15,799 nucleotides of DNA from an uncultured Bacilli bacterium (GTDB taxonomy: Bacteria; Bacillota_I; Bacilli_A; RF39; UBA660), in assembly GCA_947584105.1 (NCBI GenBank), contig CANPWK010000012.1, positions 1-15,799 on the forward strand, read 5' to 3'. The notes below the pieces were generated by a model. That model did not search any database. It saw nothing but the letters and a program-made list of their open reading frames with translations, and had not been told where the DNA came from. The position numbers and the translations under genes were made by a program. This document shows positions 5,841 to 13,797 of the stretch, one piece after another (the stretch's first letter is position 1; each line of letters begins with the position of its first letter).

Positions 5841-7087
5841 ATTATTTCAAAAGCACGTCTAACTTTTAAATCATAGCTAATATAATCTAAATTATTATCA
5901 TATTGTTTTTTGACTTCTTCTTTTGTCATATTATATTTAGTTGCTAATTGTTCAATTCTATCATCTATTTCTTTATCTGTTACTTCTATTTTTTCCAATT
6001 TAATTATTTCTTCTAAAATTAAACGATATTTAATTCTTTTCAAGGCTTCATCTTTATATTGTTCTTTTAATTTTTCTTCATTAGAATTAGTTAATTGATA
6101 AAATTGTTCTAAATTAATACCTTGCATAGCAATATGTTCACCAAATTGTTTTACCATACGATCTGTTTCTTCTGAGATCATAGTTTCTGGAATATCAACT
6201 GAACTATTTTTAGCAATTTCTTCTAAAAGTGCATCAGTATATTTTTCATCAGCTTCTTTTTCTTTATGAGCTTTAATATTTTCTTTAACTTGTTTTTCTA
6301 AATCTTCTTTTGAATTGATTCCATCCATAGCTAAATCTTCAAAAAATTCCTGATCTAATTCTGGTAATTTTATTTGTTTAACTTCTTGTACTTTAACTTT
6401 AAATACAACTAGTTTTCCCTTTAAATCTTCAACATGATAATCTTCTGGGAAAGTAACATTAATATCTAATTCATCACCAGCTTGATAGCCAATTAATTGT
6501 TCTTCAAATCCAGGTATGAAAGTTTTTGAACCAATTTCAAGAGAATAATTTTCACCCTTTCCACCTTCAAAAGCTACACCATCTTTAAATCCTTCAAAAT
6601 CAATTACAGCTATATCTTTATTTTCAATTTTTCCTTCTTTGACAATATTTTCTTTATATTCTTCACGCATATGTAATATAGCTTCATCAATTTCTTTTTT
6701 AGTAACTTTAACAGTTTCTTTTTTTACATCTAAATTTTTATATTGCCCTAATTTAATCTCAGGTTTTAAAGTTAAAGTAAATACATATTCAATATATTTT
6801 TCATCAATACTTTTAATATCTAATATTGGTTGAGCCGCAATTTGTAAATCTTTATTTTCTTCTATCATTTTATTATAAGCAACATCAACTGCATTATTGG
6901 CAGCTTCCATAAACAATGATTCAATACCATATTTTTTTATATATACACTCTTAGGAGCATGACCTTTTCTAAAACCATCAATCGTTTTTGTTGCATTAAT
7001 CTTTTTAAAAGCTTTATCTAATGCTTCTTCCCATTTTTTTCCTTCAATTTTTATAACTACTTCTTTTAAGTTCTCGCTTTTTTTCAT
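5828..7087 (-). CDS. tig: Trigger factor (ribosome-associated chaperone and PPIase)
   Basis: The 419-residue length is typical. The N-terminal ribosome-binding domain carries GFRKGHAPKSV at about 38-48, the trigger factor signature that docks on L23 at the tunnel exit. An FKBP-type peptidyl-prolyl isomerase domain follows at about 150-240. The long helical C-terminal domain forms the chaperone arms. It shields nascent chains as they leave the ribosome. The ATG at 7085-7087 has GGAGGT at good spacing; an in-frame ATG five codons upstream lacks one. A TTGATA-17-TATACT promoter sits at the end of rpe, and a terminator follows the stop. The neighbour is rpe, whereas Bacillus has thiN after rpe. 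Confidence 0.97.
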   Translation of the reverse strand: MKKSENLKEVVIKIEGKKWEEALDKAFKKINATKTIDGFRKGHAPKSVYIKKYGIESLFMEAANNAVDVAYNKMIEENKDLQIAAQPILDIKSIDEKYIEYVFTLTLKPEIKLGQYKNLDVKKETVKVTKKEIDEAILHMREEYKENIVKEGKIENKDIAVIDFEGFKDGVAFEGGKGENYSLEIGSKTFIPGFEEQLIGYQAGDELDINVTFPEDYHVEDLKGKLVVFKVKVQEVKQIKLPELDQEFFEDLAMDGINSKEDLEKQVKENIKAHKEKEADEKYTDALLEEIAKNSSVDIPETMISEETDRMVKQFGEHIAMQGINLEQFYQLTNSNEEKLKEQYKDEALKRIKYRLILEEIIKLEKIEVTDKEIDDRIEQLATKYNMTKEEVKKQYDNNLDYISYDLKVRRAFEIIKGE

Positions 7088-7107
7088 AATACCTCCAAAC
7101 AATTTAT

Positions 7108-7136
7108 AGTATATAATAAATACTATTTTTTATCAA
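7108..7136 (-). promoter_or_regulatory. tig promoter overlapping the end of rpe
   Basis: TTGATA (plus 7131-7136), made by the last rpe codons, is 17 bases from TATACT (plus 7108-7113). The interval also contains a 7-bp inverted repeat, ATAGTAT / ATACTAT, spanning the rpe stop and the -10. No T-run follows it, so it is not a simple terminator. Readthrough from the rlmN operon into tig is therefore possible. Confidence 0.75.
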
Positions 7137-7767
7137 GAGCTTTCTTTATTTTTTCTATATTTGTTTGATAATTATCACCATTAGTAATAAAACTTCCTAC
7201 AACAATAATATCTGCATTGACACATAATTTAGCTGTAACATCATTTATTCCACCATCAACTTCAATCAAATAAGAATAATTATTCTCTTCTCTAAAATTT
7301 TTTAACTGTTCTATTTTTAATATACTATCGTAAATAAATTCTTGTCCACCACATCCAGGTTCTACACTCATTACTAGTACTAAATCAACATAAGGAAGCA
7401 ACGCTTTTATCTCATCTACACTAGTATTAGGACTGATTGCTAATCCAACTTTGATGTTTAATAATTTAACTGTATCAATAATATCTTTATGATTATTTAA
7501 AGCCTCATAATGAAAAGTTAAAATAACAGGTTTTAAAAGTTTAAATTGCTCAATATATTCTTTTACATTACTAACCATTAAATGAATATCAAGTGGTGTA
7601 TTTAAATCCTTTAATAAATTTTCATAAACATCAAATGATGGAGTATTATTATTTACAAAAATTCCATCCATAATATCAACATGTAAAAAATCTGTTGTTG
7701 TTAAATCTAATTTTAATAAATTTTCTTTTAAGTTTTCTTTTATATCTAAAAAAGATGTTGATATCAT
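7123..7767 (-). CDS. rpe: Ribulose-phosphate 3-epimerase
   Basis: The 214-residue TIM barrel carries the family metal and catalytic residues: HVDIMDG (His29, Asp31, Met33, Asp34), IHLM (His62), VEPGCGGQ at 135-142, and EVDGGIN with Asp171. It interconverts ribulose-5-phosphate and xylulose-5-phosphate in the pentose phosphate pathway. The N-terminus begins STSFLD rather than the usual APSILA/S, a mild divergence. The ATG at 7765-7767 has AAAGGTGAT upstream. A further ATG at 7780-7782 would extend it into rsgA and lacks a better site. Chosen this way, the start lies just after the rsgA stop. It is the last gene of the rlmN operon. Confidence 0.95.
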   Translation of the reverse strand: MISTSFLDIKENLKENLLKLDLTTTDFLHVDIMDGIFVNNNTPSFDVYENLLKDLNTPLDIHLMVSNVKEYIEQFKLLKPVILTFHYEALNNHKDIIDTVKLLNIKVGLAISPNTSVDEIKALLPYVDLVLVMSVEPGCGGQEFIYDSILKIEQLKNFREENNYSYLIEVDGGINDVTAKLCVNADIIVVGSFITNGDNYQTNIEKIKKALDKK

Positions 7768-7771
7768 TTTA

Positions 7772-8599
7772 TCACCTTTCATTTATAAATTTTATATAAT
7801 TATTATATCGTGAAATAAGTATTTCATTTTTTGCTATCTGATTTTTTATCTCACAATTAACTTCAAGATTATGCATACAATCTTTATATTCGCAATTTTG
7901 TTTATATCTATTAAATTCAATAAAACTATCTCTTATATCTGATTTAGTCATTCCTATAAATGATATTTTAGAAAAACCTGGTGTATCAGCAACTAATCCA
8001 GATAAAGTATTTATAAGTTCCACATGTCTTGTCGTATGCTTGCCTCTACCTAAAGCTTTGGAAACATCATCAGTTAATAATTGTAAATTACTATCCAATT
8101 TATTTAATAAAGTACTTTTCCCAGCACCACTTTGACCTACAAAAACAGTAACTTTATCTTTAAATATATTTTTTATACTTAAATCAGTATAAACATCATA
8201 ACCAATTTTTCGATAATAATCTAAAGTAGTATTTAACTTAGCAAATTCATCTTTACTAAGCAAATCTATCTTAGATACATATATAATTGGCTTTATATTA
8301 TTGAATTCAATGATAGCAAGTAATTTATCTAAAAGTTCTAATGAAAATATAGGAATTTTATTACTCATTATAATTACAGCTTGATCAACATTAGCAATCG
8401 ATGGGCGAATTAATTCGTTTTTACGTGGTAATATATCTAATATATAATTATTCTTTTCATCAATTAAGGCATTATCACCAACTAATGGTGTAATGCCTAA
8501 ATTGCGAAATTTCCCCCTAGCTTTGCAAATAAGTATTTGATTATCTATTTTAACAGTATAATCATTACTAATTTGTTTAATAATTTTTCCTGTTAACAT
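7772..8599 (-). CDS. rsgA: Small ribosomal subunit biogenesis GTPase RsgA
   Basis: This 275-residue circularly permuted GTPase has an N-terminal OB-fold (about 1-65). The G motifs come in the order G4-G1-G3: SKID at 109-112 in the G4 position, GQSGAGKST at 155-163 (P-loop) and DTPG at 205-208. A C-terminal zinc knuckle uses Cys236, Cys241, His243 and Cys249. RsgA (CpgA/YloQ) helps late 30S maturation. In Bacillus subtilis it is a PrkC substrate, which fits its place directly behind prkC. The start lies one base after the prkC stop codon with a weak AGGT site, suggesting coupled translation. Confidence 0.97.
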   Translation of the reverse strand: MLTGKIIKQISNDYTVKIDNQILICKARGKFRNLGITPLVGDNALIDEKNNYILDILPRKNELIRPSIANVDQAVIIMSNKIPIFSLELLDKLLAIIEFNNIKPIIYVSKIDLLSKDEFAKLNTTLDYYRKIGYDVYTDLSIKNIFKDKVTVFVGQSGAGKSTLLNKLDSNLQLLTDDVSKALGRGKHTTRHVELINTLSGLVADTPGFSKISFIGMTKSDIRDSFIEFNRYKQNCEYKDCMHNLEVNCEIKNQIAKNEILISRYNNYIKFINER

Positions 8600-8600
8600 A

Positions 8601-10526
8601 TTAACCTAAAAGAGGATCGCTACTGCATTCCCAAACTGCTTCTAATGTAATATTAGCAGTAATTTTAGTATCAAAATAGAATCTTGAACCATTATATTGC
8701 CAATATTGGAAAGTACAATTTTTCTTAGAAAATTGACTACCTCTAGGTTCTGATGCTGTTTTATTAAATTCTATATTTTGATTTGGAATATTACCAGTAC
8801 CACCATTTAAATTAAACGAAACAACTAATTTTTTAGATTTAGCTATTGTAACTTTTAAAGTAGTATTTGCTTTAACTTCACTACCTTCTTCTCTATTCTG
8901 AGCTATAATACTTCCTGCCTCTTTTGAAGTACTTTCTTCTTCAACGAAACTACAAGTAATTTTATTTTCAGAACAAAAGTCTTCTACATCTTCTTTAGTA
9001 TATTTTCCATTAGTAAAATCTGGATAAACTGTAATTAAAGTTGCATATACAAGTTCTATTGCATCACCTTTAGTTAATTTTTCTCCAGCTTTGATACTTT
9101 GCGATATGATAGTATTTTCCTTTACATTACCATTTTTATCAACTTTTTCACTAGTAATAACTACACTAATTCCCTCTTTTTCTAAATCTTTTTTTATTGT
9201 ATCAATATTCATTCCAGTATAGTCCTTAATAGTAATAGTTTTTTTACCCTTAGAAACAGTAATAGAAACTGTACTTCCTTTTTTTACTTTAGCTTTTTCT
9301 TTTGGTTTAATTTTAGTAACTATATCTTTTTCATATTGATTACTATAATCTCTACTTATTTTTACCTTTAATCCTAAATCTTCTAATATATCTGTAACTT
9401 CATCTTTATCTTCACCAACTAAATCATTAGGAATTGTAATTTGCTTGCTAGCAGATTTCCCAGCAAAAATAGCAATTATTATACCAACGACTAAAACTAA
9501 AGCTACAATACCAAGAATAATTAAAATCTTTTTAAATTTTTTATTTTCTTTTTCTTCCGTTTCCTTACTTTCATTATCACTATCATTATTTTCTAAGTTT
9601 TTTTCCTTTAGTGCATTTAATCTGCTTAAATCTGGCATCACTTTAGTATCTTCTAAATCAGTTTCTGGATATTTATATACTACTCTTTTTTCATCAAATC
9701 TAACAGGATCCAATGACGTTTTAATATCTTCATACATATCCTTTACAGTATCATATCTATTTTTAGGATTTTTAGCACAAGATAGAAGAATGATATTTTC
9801 AATTGTTTGTGGGATATTTGGATCAATACTTCTAACAGATGGAATTGCTTCTTTCATTTGTTTAATAGCTATTTCAACAGCATTCTCTCCTTTAAAAGGT
9901 AATTTGCCTGTTAATAGTTCAAACATTAAAATTCCTAAAGAATAAATATCACTTTTAGTAGTAGAACCACTACCATTAGCTTGTTCTGGTGGTAGATAAT
10001 GAACAGAACCCATAACAGAATTAGTTTGAGTAAGTTCATTATTATTCAAAGCCATAGCAATCCCAAAATCAGTAATTTTAACTCTCCCATCTTCCAATAT
10101 CATTACATTTTGTGGTTTTATATCCCTATGGATTATATAACTATCATGAGCACAAGCTACAGCTGATGTTAATTGTAGCATTATATCAACGACTTCTTCT
10201 AAAGTTAGTGCTCCACGTTTTTTAATCAAACTTTTTAAAGTTTTACCATTTATATATTCCATAACAATAAAATACTTACCATCATCTTCACCAACATCGT
10301 AAACTTCTACAATATTTGGATGTTTTAAAGAACTTGCTGAATTAGCTTCACGCTGAAATCTACGAACAAACTTTTCATCTTCCGCTAAATCTCCTCTTAG
10401 AATTTTTATCGCTACTTCTCTTTCTAAAATAGTATCATAAGCTAAATAAACATTAGCCATTCCACCTTCTCCAATGGATTTTATTATCTTATAGCGATCA
10501 TCGATTAATTGTCCTTTAATTATCAT
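8601..10526 (-). CDS. prkC: PASTA-domain Ser/Thr protein kinase PrkC with an extra C-terminal InlB-type repeat
   Basis: The 641-residue protein is a membrane sensor kinase. Its kinase domain (about 10-275) has GEGGMANVY at 19-27, Lys41, HRDIKPQN at 133-140 and DFG at 153-155. A linker rich in Glu, Asn and Lys leads to one membrane segment at about 333-355. Three PASTA repeats follow (roughly 361-427, 428-495, 496-563), which bind muropeptides or lipid II outside the cell. Residues about 568-632 do not look like PASTA: FNLNGGTG...WQYNGSRFYFDTKITANITLEAVW matches the pattern of InlB B-repeats (Listeria-Bacteroides/Flg_new type). PrkC controls dormancy exit, envelope synthesis and translation factors. 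The start has AAGGAGG and overlaps prpC by 11 bases. Confidence 0.95.
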   Translation of the reverse strand: MIIKGQLIDDRYKIIKSIGEGGMANVYLAYDTILEREVAIKILRGDLAEDEKFVRRFQREANSASSLKHPNIVEVYDVGEDDGKYFIVMEYINGKTLKSLIKKRGALTLEEVVDIMLQLTSAVACAHDSYIIHRDIKPQNVMILEDGRVKITDFGIAMALNNNELTQTNSVMGSVHYLPPEQANGSGSTTKSDIYSLGILMFELLTGKLPFKGENAVEIAIKQMKEAIPSVRSIDPNIPQTIENIILLSCAKNPKNRYDTVKDMYEDIKTSLDPVRFDEKRVVYKYPETDLEDTKVMPDLSRLNALKEKNLENNDSDNESKETEEKENKKFKKILIILGIVALVLVVGIIIAIFAGKSASKQITIPNDLVGEDKDEVTDILEDLGLKVKISRDYSNQYEKDIVTKIKPKEKAKVKKGSTVSITVSKGKKTITIKDYTGMNIDTIKKDLEKEGISVVITSEKVDKNGNVKENTIISQSIKAGEKLTKGDAIELVYATLITVYPDFTNGKYTKEDVEDFCSENKITCSFVEEESTSKEAGSIIAQNREEGSEVKANTTLKVTIAKSKKLVVSFNLNGGTGNIPNQNIEFNKTASEPRGSQFSKKNCTFQYWQYNGSRFYFDTKITANITLEAVWECSSDPLLG

Positions 10527-11259
10527 TTTCTTCCTCCTTAATTAAATAAGCTATCGATATATTGTCGCTACCCCCTCTATTATTCGCCTTGAAAATTAAT
10601 TTTTCTAATTTCTCATCAATAGTTATATTACTATTTAAAACTTTTTCAATTGATTCATCATCAAGCATATTAGTAAGTCCATCACTACATAAAAGAATAC
10701 CATCAATTCCTAACTCAACATTAAAAATATCCATCTCAACATCTACTGTAGCTCCTAATGCTTTCATTAAAACATTTTTCTTAGGATGATTTTTAGCATC
10801 CTCTTCACTAAGTTCTCCTGATTTTACAAGCAAATTAACTAACGTATGGTCTACAGTTACCTTATGCAACTTTCCTTTTTTTATGACATAACCAGAAGAA
10901 TCTCCAATATTTCCAATTAATAAAAACGATTTAGTTAAAATAGCTAATACCAAAGTTGTTCCCATACCACTGCTTTCTTCATGTAAAGATACATATTTAT
11001 AAATCAAAGCATTAGCTTCTTTAACATTATCTTGAATCCATCTTATAGCATCTTCTTTATTTCCAACACTACTAATTGATTTAAAACGTGTCGCAATATG
11101 ATTTAAAGCAATACTACTAGCAACCTCTCCATCTTTATGTCCACCCATACCATCAGCAACCGCTAAAAGTATTTCATTACTGGAGTTTTTTACTATGTTA
11201 ACACTATCTTCATTTCTTTCTCTAACTTTCCCTGGATCAGTTATATAAGAATAAGTCAT
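10516..11259 (-). CDS. prpC: PP2C-type Ser/Thr protein phosphatase PrpC
   Basis: The 247-residue cytosolic phosphatase shows all PP2C metal-site motifs: RNEDS at 15-19 (Asp18), ADGMGGH at 35-41 (Asp36), GNIGDSSGY at 116-124, CSDGL at 191-195 (Asp193) and GSDNIS at 230-235 (Asp232). It removes phosphates placed by the PrkC kinase encoded next to it. The start overlaps the rlmN stop as ATGA with GGAGGG upstream, and its end overlaps prkC. Kinase and phosphatase are therefore made at linked rates. Length and motif order are normal. Confidence 0.97.
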   Translation of the reverse strand: MTYSYITDPGKVRERNEDSVNIVKNSSNEILLAVADGMGGHKDGEVASSIALNHIATRFKSISSVGNKEDAIRWIQDNVKEANALIYKYVSLHEESSGMGTTLVLAILTKSFLLIGNIGDSSGYVIKKGKLHKVTVDHTLVNLLVKSGELSEEDAKNHPKKNVLMKALGATVDVEMDIFNVELGIDGILLCSDGLTNMLDDESIEKVLNSNITIDEKLEKLIFKANNRGGSDNISIAYLIKEEENDN

Positions 11260-12281
11260 TGTCCCTCCTCAAAGTTTGCTCTAAGTTGTCCACAAGCTGC
11301 ATTAACCTTTCCTCCAAACTCTCTTCTTATTGTAACATTTATATTATTTTTTTTCAATACATCAAAAAAATCTAATATAACATTTTTACTACTTTTTTTA
11401 AATTCAATATGACTAGTTTCATTATATGGAATTAAATTAACATAACAATTAATTCCTTTTAACAGGCTTGCTAATTCAAAAGCACACTGTTTAGAATCAT
11501 TTACACCTTTTAACATTATATATTCAAATGTTACTCTTCTATTTGTAACTTTAATATAATCTTTAACTGCAGCAATTATTTCTTCTATTTTATAAGCATT
11601 ATTAATATTCATAATTTGACTGCGAATTGCATTATTTGGTGCATGAAGACTAATTGCTAAATTAACTTGTTTGTCATAACTTGTAAACTTTCTAATTTTA
11701 GGAATTATTCCACAGGTAGAAACAGTTATATGTCTACTCCCAATAGAAAGACCATAAGGATCATTAATAATATCTATAAATGAAATAACATTATCATAAT
11801 TATCGAAAGGTTCACCAATTCCCATTAATACAATATGAGAAATTTTAATATTTAAATCATTTTCTATCTTAAGTATAGGTAGTACCATCTCAGATGTTTC
11901 TAAATTGCGAACCTTTTTTAATCGACCACTTTCGCAAAATTTACATCCCATATTACAACCAACTTGAGTTGATATACATAAACTATTACCATAATCATGA
12001 TACATTAATACAGCCTCTACTTTGTTATTATCACTTAATTTAAATAAATATTTACAAACATCAACATCTTCATTTTTAGCTAATATCTCTATATTGCCAA
12101 AATAAAAATTTTCTTCTAATAACTTAATAACTTCTTTACTTAAATTATGCATTGCTGAAAAATTACTAACTCTTTTTTTATATATCCAATCAAAAACTTG
12201 CTTAGCTTTAAACGATTTATAACTATTATCTATAAAAAAGTCTTCTAATTGTTTTTTAGTAACTTTATAAATATTAATCAT
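11256..12281 (-). CDS. rlmN: Dual-specificity 23S rRNA/tRNA adenine-C2 methyltransferase RlmN
   Basis: This radical SAM enzyme methylates A2503 of 23S rRNA and A37 of some tRNAs. Numbered from the upstream ATG, CxxxCxxC is at Cys110, Cys114 and Cys117 and binds the 4Fe-4S cluster. The two mechanistic cysteines are Cys103 (in SLCISTQVGC) and Cys331 (in NAACGQL). The GEPF motif is at about 157-160. Two ATGs lie in tandem (12284 and 12281); the second is better spaced from the AAGGTGG site, so I chose it, giving 341 residues. Its TGA stop is shared with the prpC start. An extended -10 promoter precedes it, opening the five-gene operon. Confidence 0.97.
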   Translation of the reverse strand: MINIYKVTKKQLEDFFIDNSYKSFKAKQVFDWIYKKRVSNFSAMHNLSKEVIKLLEENFYFGNIEILAKNEDVDVCKYLFKLSDNNKVEAVLMYHDYGNSLCISTQVGCNMGCKFCESGRLKKVRNLETSEMVLPILKIENDLNIKISHIVLMGIGEPFDNYDNVISFIDIINDPYGLSIGSRHITVSTCGIIPKIRKFTSYDKQVNLAISLHAPNNAIRSQIMNINNAYKIEEIIAAVKDYIKVTNRRVTFEYIMLKGVNDSKQCAFELASLLKGINCYVNLIPYNETSHIEFKKSSKNVILDFFDVLKKNNINVTIRREFGGKVNAACGQLRANFEEGQ

Positions 12282-12301
12282 CATACCACCTTTACTTTAA
12301 T

Positions 12302-12310
12302 ATTGTATCA
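12302..12310 (-). promoter_or_regulatory. Extended -10 promoter of the rlmN-prpC-prkC-rsgA-rpe operon
   Basis: TGATACAAT (plus 12302-12310) is an extended -10 with TACAAT at 12302-12307. It lies between the upstream terminator and the rlmN ribosome binding site and leaves a leader of only about 10-15 nt. No convincing -35 is seen at 17 bases; extended -10 promoters can work without one. Confidence 0.6.
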
Positions 12311-12339
12311 TAATTTAAAAATTTTTTATATATAAATAC

Positions 12340-12405
12340 AAAAAAAGCGAGGTTATTTTATAACACATAATTGACGTTATGATTAATAACTTAATTGAAC
12401 CTCGC
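12340..12405 (-). terminator. Long nested-stem terminator, possibly a short stand-alone RNA
   Basis: The outer stem GCGAGGTT / AACCTCGC (plus 12347-12354 with 12398-12405) is the most GC-rich hairpin nearby, and seven T follow on the minus strand (12340-12346). Inside it are alternative or nested stems GTTATT / AATAAC (12352-12357 with 12385-12390) and CATAA / TTATG (12366-12370 with 12377-12381). It ends the ygjV-to-HIT operon. TTGCAA-16-TATAAT (12434-12439, 12412-12417) lies right before it, so a ~65-nt RNA could also start at the hairpin. Confidence 0.8.
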
Positions 12406-12412
12406 ACTTTTA

Positions 12413-12845
12413 TTATACATTATTTAAAAATAATTGCAAGTCTTTTGCTTGTAATTTATCTTCTTCTAACTCAAATCCTCTTTTCAAATCCACCGCATTA
12501 GGCCAATCTTTATCTATCCATTCTATATTAAACATATTTACATTTTTATCATATCTAGGAAATGCATGATAATGAACAAAATTATCTCTCATCATCAAAA
12601 TAAGATAATTAAATTTAACTGCTCCAAACTTTTTAGTACAAACACTTTCATACCATTTAATAATCTCTGGGAATTCTTTGCTTTCTTCCAGTAACATATC
12701 ACCAACTTATGATATTTCTCTTTTTAAAATTATTACTGCATCACCTAATGTAACTTGTTTAGCCCTAATACATACTATTAATACTTAAATTCTTTAATAC
12801 ATCTTGAATAGGTTTAAACTTATTCATAAATTCTATATTACTCAT
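12413..12845 (-). pseudogene. Decayed HIT-family gene (one frameshift, one in-frame stop)
   Basis: The intact 3' part encodes 94 residues from a late ATG, including VHYHAFPRY, a HIT-like histidine motif. Read upstream in the same frame, the sequence continues past a TAA (plus 12705-12707) into RAKQVTLGDAVIILKREIS, a fitting HIT-protein middle. Further up the frame shifts by one base near 12766-12770. It then continues as MSNIEFMNKFKPIQDV with a GGAGGA site 14 bases upstream of the ATG at 12843-12845. The total of 433 bases is 144 codons plus one, as expected for a single inserted base. HIT proteins are nucleotide hydrolases or transferases. A short protein from the internal ATG could still be made but would lack half the fold. 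It is last in the operon. Confidence 0.75.
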
Positions 12846-12913
12846 ATTTGACTAACTGCTCCTCCTTATAATTTTTAAAATTCTAACTAATTTTCTATTT
12901 TTATCATTAACAC

Positions 12914-13438
12914 TTAAAAAGTATAATTTTTTATTTCACAATTATCTTGTCTAAATTTACTAATATCTTGAACACTTGGATTGAAATATAAATAAATAGA
13001 CTTGCATATATCACCATGTGTAACTATTAGTACATTTTTATCTTTATAATTATTTTTTATTTCATTTAATATTGATTCAGTTCTATTTATTATACTTTTA
13101 AAGCCTTCAGAATCTTTATATACAATATATTTTGTCTTATCATACCACAAATTTTTATCTAATGTTTTTATTTTAGTATAAACCATACTATTAGAATTTC
13201 TTTCTTTTATTCGATCATCATAAAAAACTGGAACACCATTTATATTTAAAAATTCATAGGTTTGTTTTGTTCTCAATAATGGTGAACAAAATATTGCATC
13301 AATTTTTATACATTTAAGTTTCTTGCCAGCATTTATAGCTTGTTGTATTCCTTTTTTATTAAGTTTTTCTTCATTCCAGCCATTTATCTCATTTTTTATA
13401 TTTGTATCAACTTGCCCATGTCTAATTACATATAACAT
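12914..13438 (-). CDS. Histidine phosphatase (phosphoglycerate mutase-like) family protein
   Basis: The 174-residue protein has the catalytic RHG at residues 6-8 (His7 becomes phosphorylated), Arg56 in SPLLRTKQT, a conserved Glu79 and the second histidine motif THGD at 140-143 (His141). This is a complete branch-1 histidine phosphatase. Members act on sugar phosphates, nucleotides or alpha-ribazole phosphate, and I cannot choose among them. Bacterial 2,3-bisphosphoglycerate-dependent mutases are longer, so a mutase role is unlikely. The start has GGAGGTG at good spacing. It sits 26 bases after cutA in the same operon. Confidence 0.9.
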   Translation of the reverse strand: MLYVIRHGQVDTNIKNEINGWNEEKLNKKGIQQAINAGKKLKCIKIDAIFCSPLLRTKQTYEFLNINGVPVFYDDRIKERNSNSMVYTKIKTLDKNLWYDKTKYIVYKDSEGFKSIINRTESILNEIKNNYKDKNVLIVTHGDICKSIYLYFNPSVQDISKFRQDNCEIKNYTF

Positions 13439-13464
13439 TTATACACCTCCAACTTACTAAATAT

Positions 13465-13776
13465 TTAAATCGTAGTTACTTCTTCAATCCAATTTAAATA
13501 ATCACTATTACAACTATTTAAATCAAATACTGCAAATTCAAAACAATCGTAACTATGAATCTCTTTTATAATATTATATATTTTGTCTTGCAATTCCTTT
13601 TTAGTTTTCATAAACACTAAATATTCTTTACTTTCTTCTAATTCGTGTTTCCAATTCCATTTACTATTACTTTCAACAATTTGACAACTAGCAACTAATT
13701 TTTTACTTAATAATTTTGAAATAACTTTATTTGCTTCATCTAAATTACCAAAAGCAACCTCTATCATACAGTACAT
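13465..13776 (-). CDS. cutA: CutA1-family divalent-cation tolerance protein
   Basis: The 103-residue protein follows the CutA pattern: an N-terminal strand, LLSKKLVASCQIV, a SKWNWKHELEESKEY segment, MKTKK, then HSYDCFEFAVF and the terminal YLNWIEEVT. CutA1 forms a stable trimer and is linked in enteric bacteria to copper tolerance, though its molecular role is unsettled. Length is typical. The first ATG has AAAGGGTG at good spacing; a second ATG three codons in is possible. It lies 21 bases downstream of the SDR gene, probably co-transcribed. Confidence 0.92.
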   Translation of the reverse strand: MYCMIEVAFGNLDEANKVISKLLSKKLVASCQIVESNSKWNWKHELEESKEYLVFMKTKKELQDKIYNIIKEIHSYDCFEFAVFDLNSCNSDYLNWIEEVTTI

Positions 13777-13797
13777 CTAAAACACCCTTTCTTTTAT

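Noticed and set aside
9445..9945. Plus-strand 166-residue reading frame opposite prkC
   Set aside because: It mirrors the prkC coding frame; its low-complexity Ser/Leu/Phe composition is a typical antisense shadow.
11256..11259. TGA read as tryptophan (mycoplasma code)
   Set aside because: Trp sites checked use TGG, and TGA stops rlmN and spoIVFB at family-appropriate lengths.
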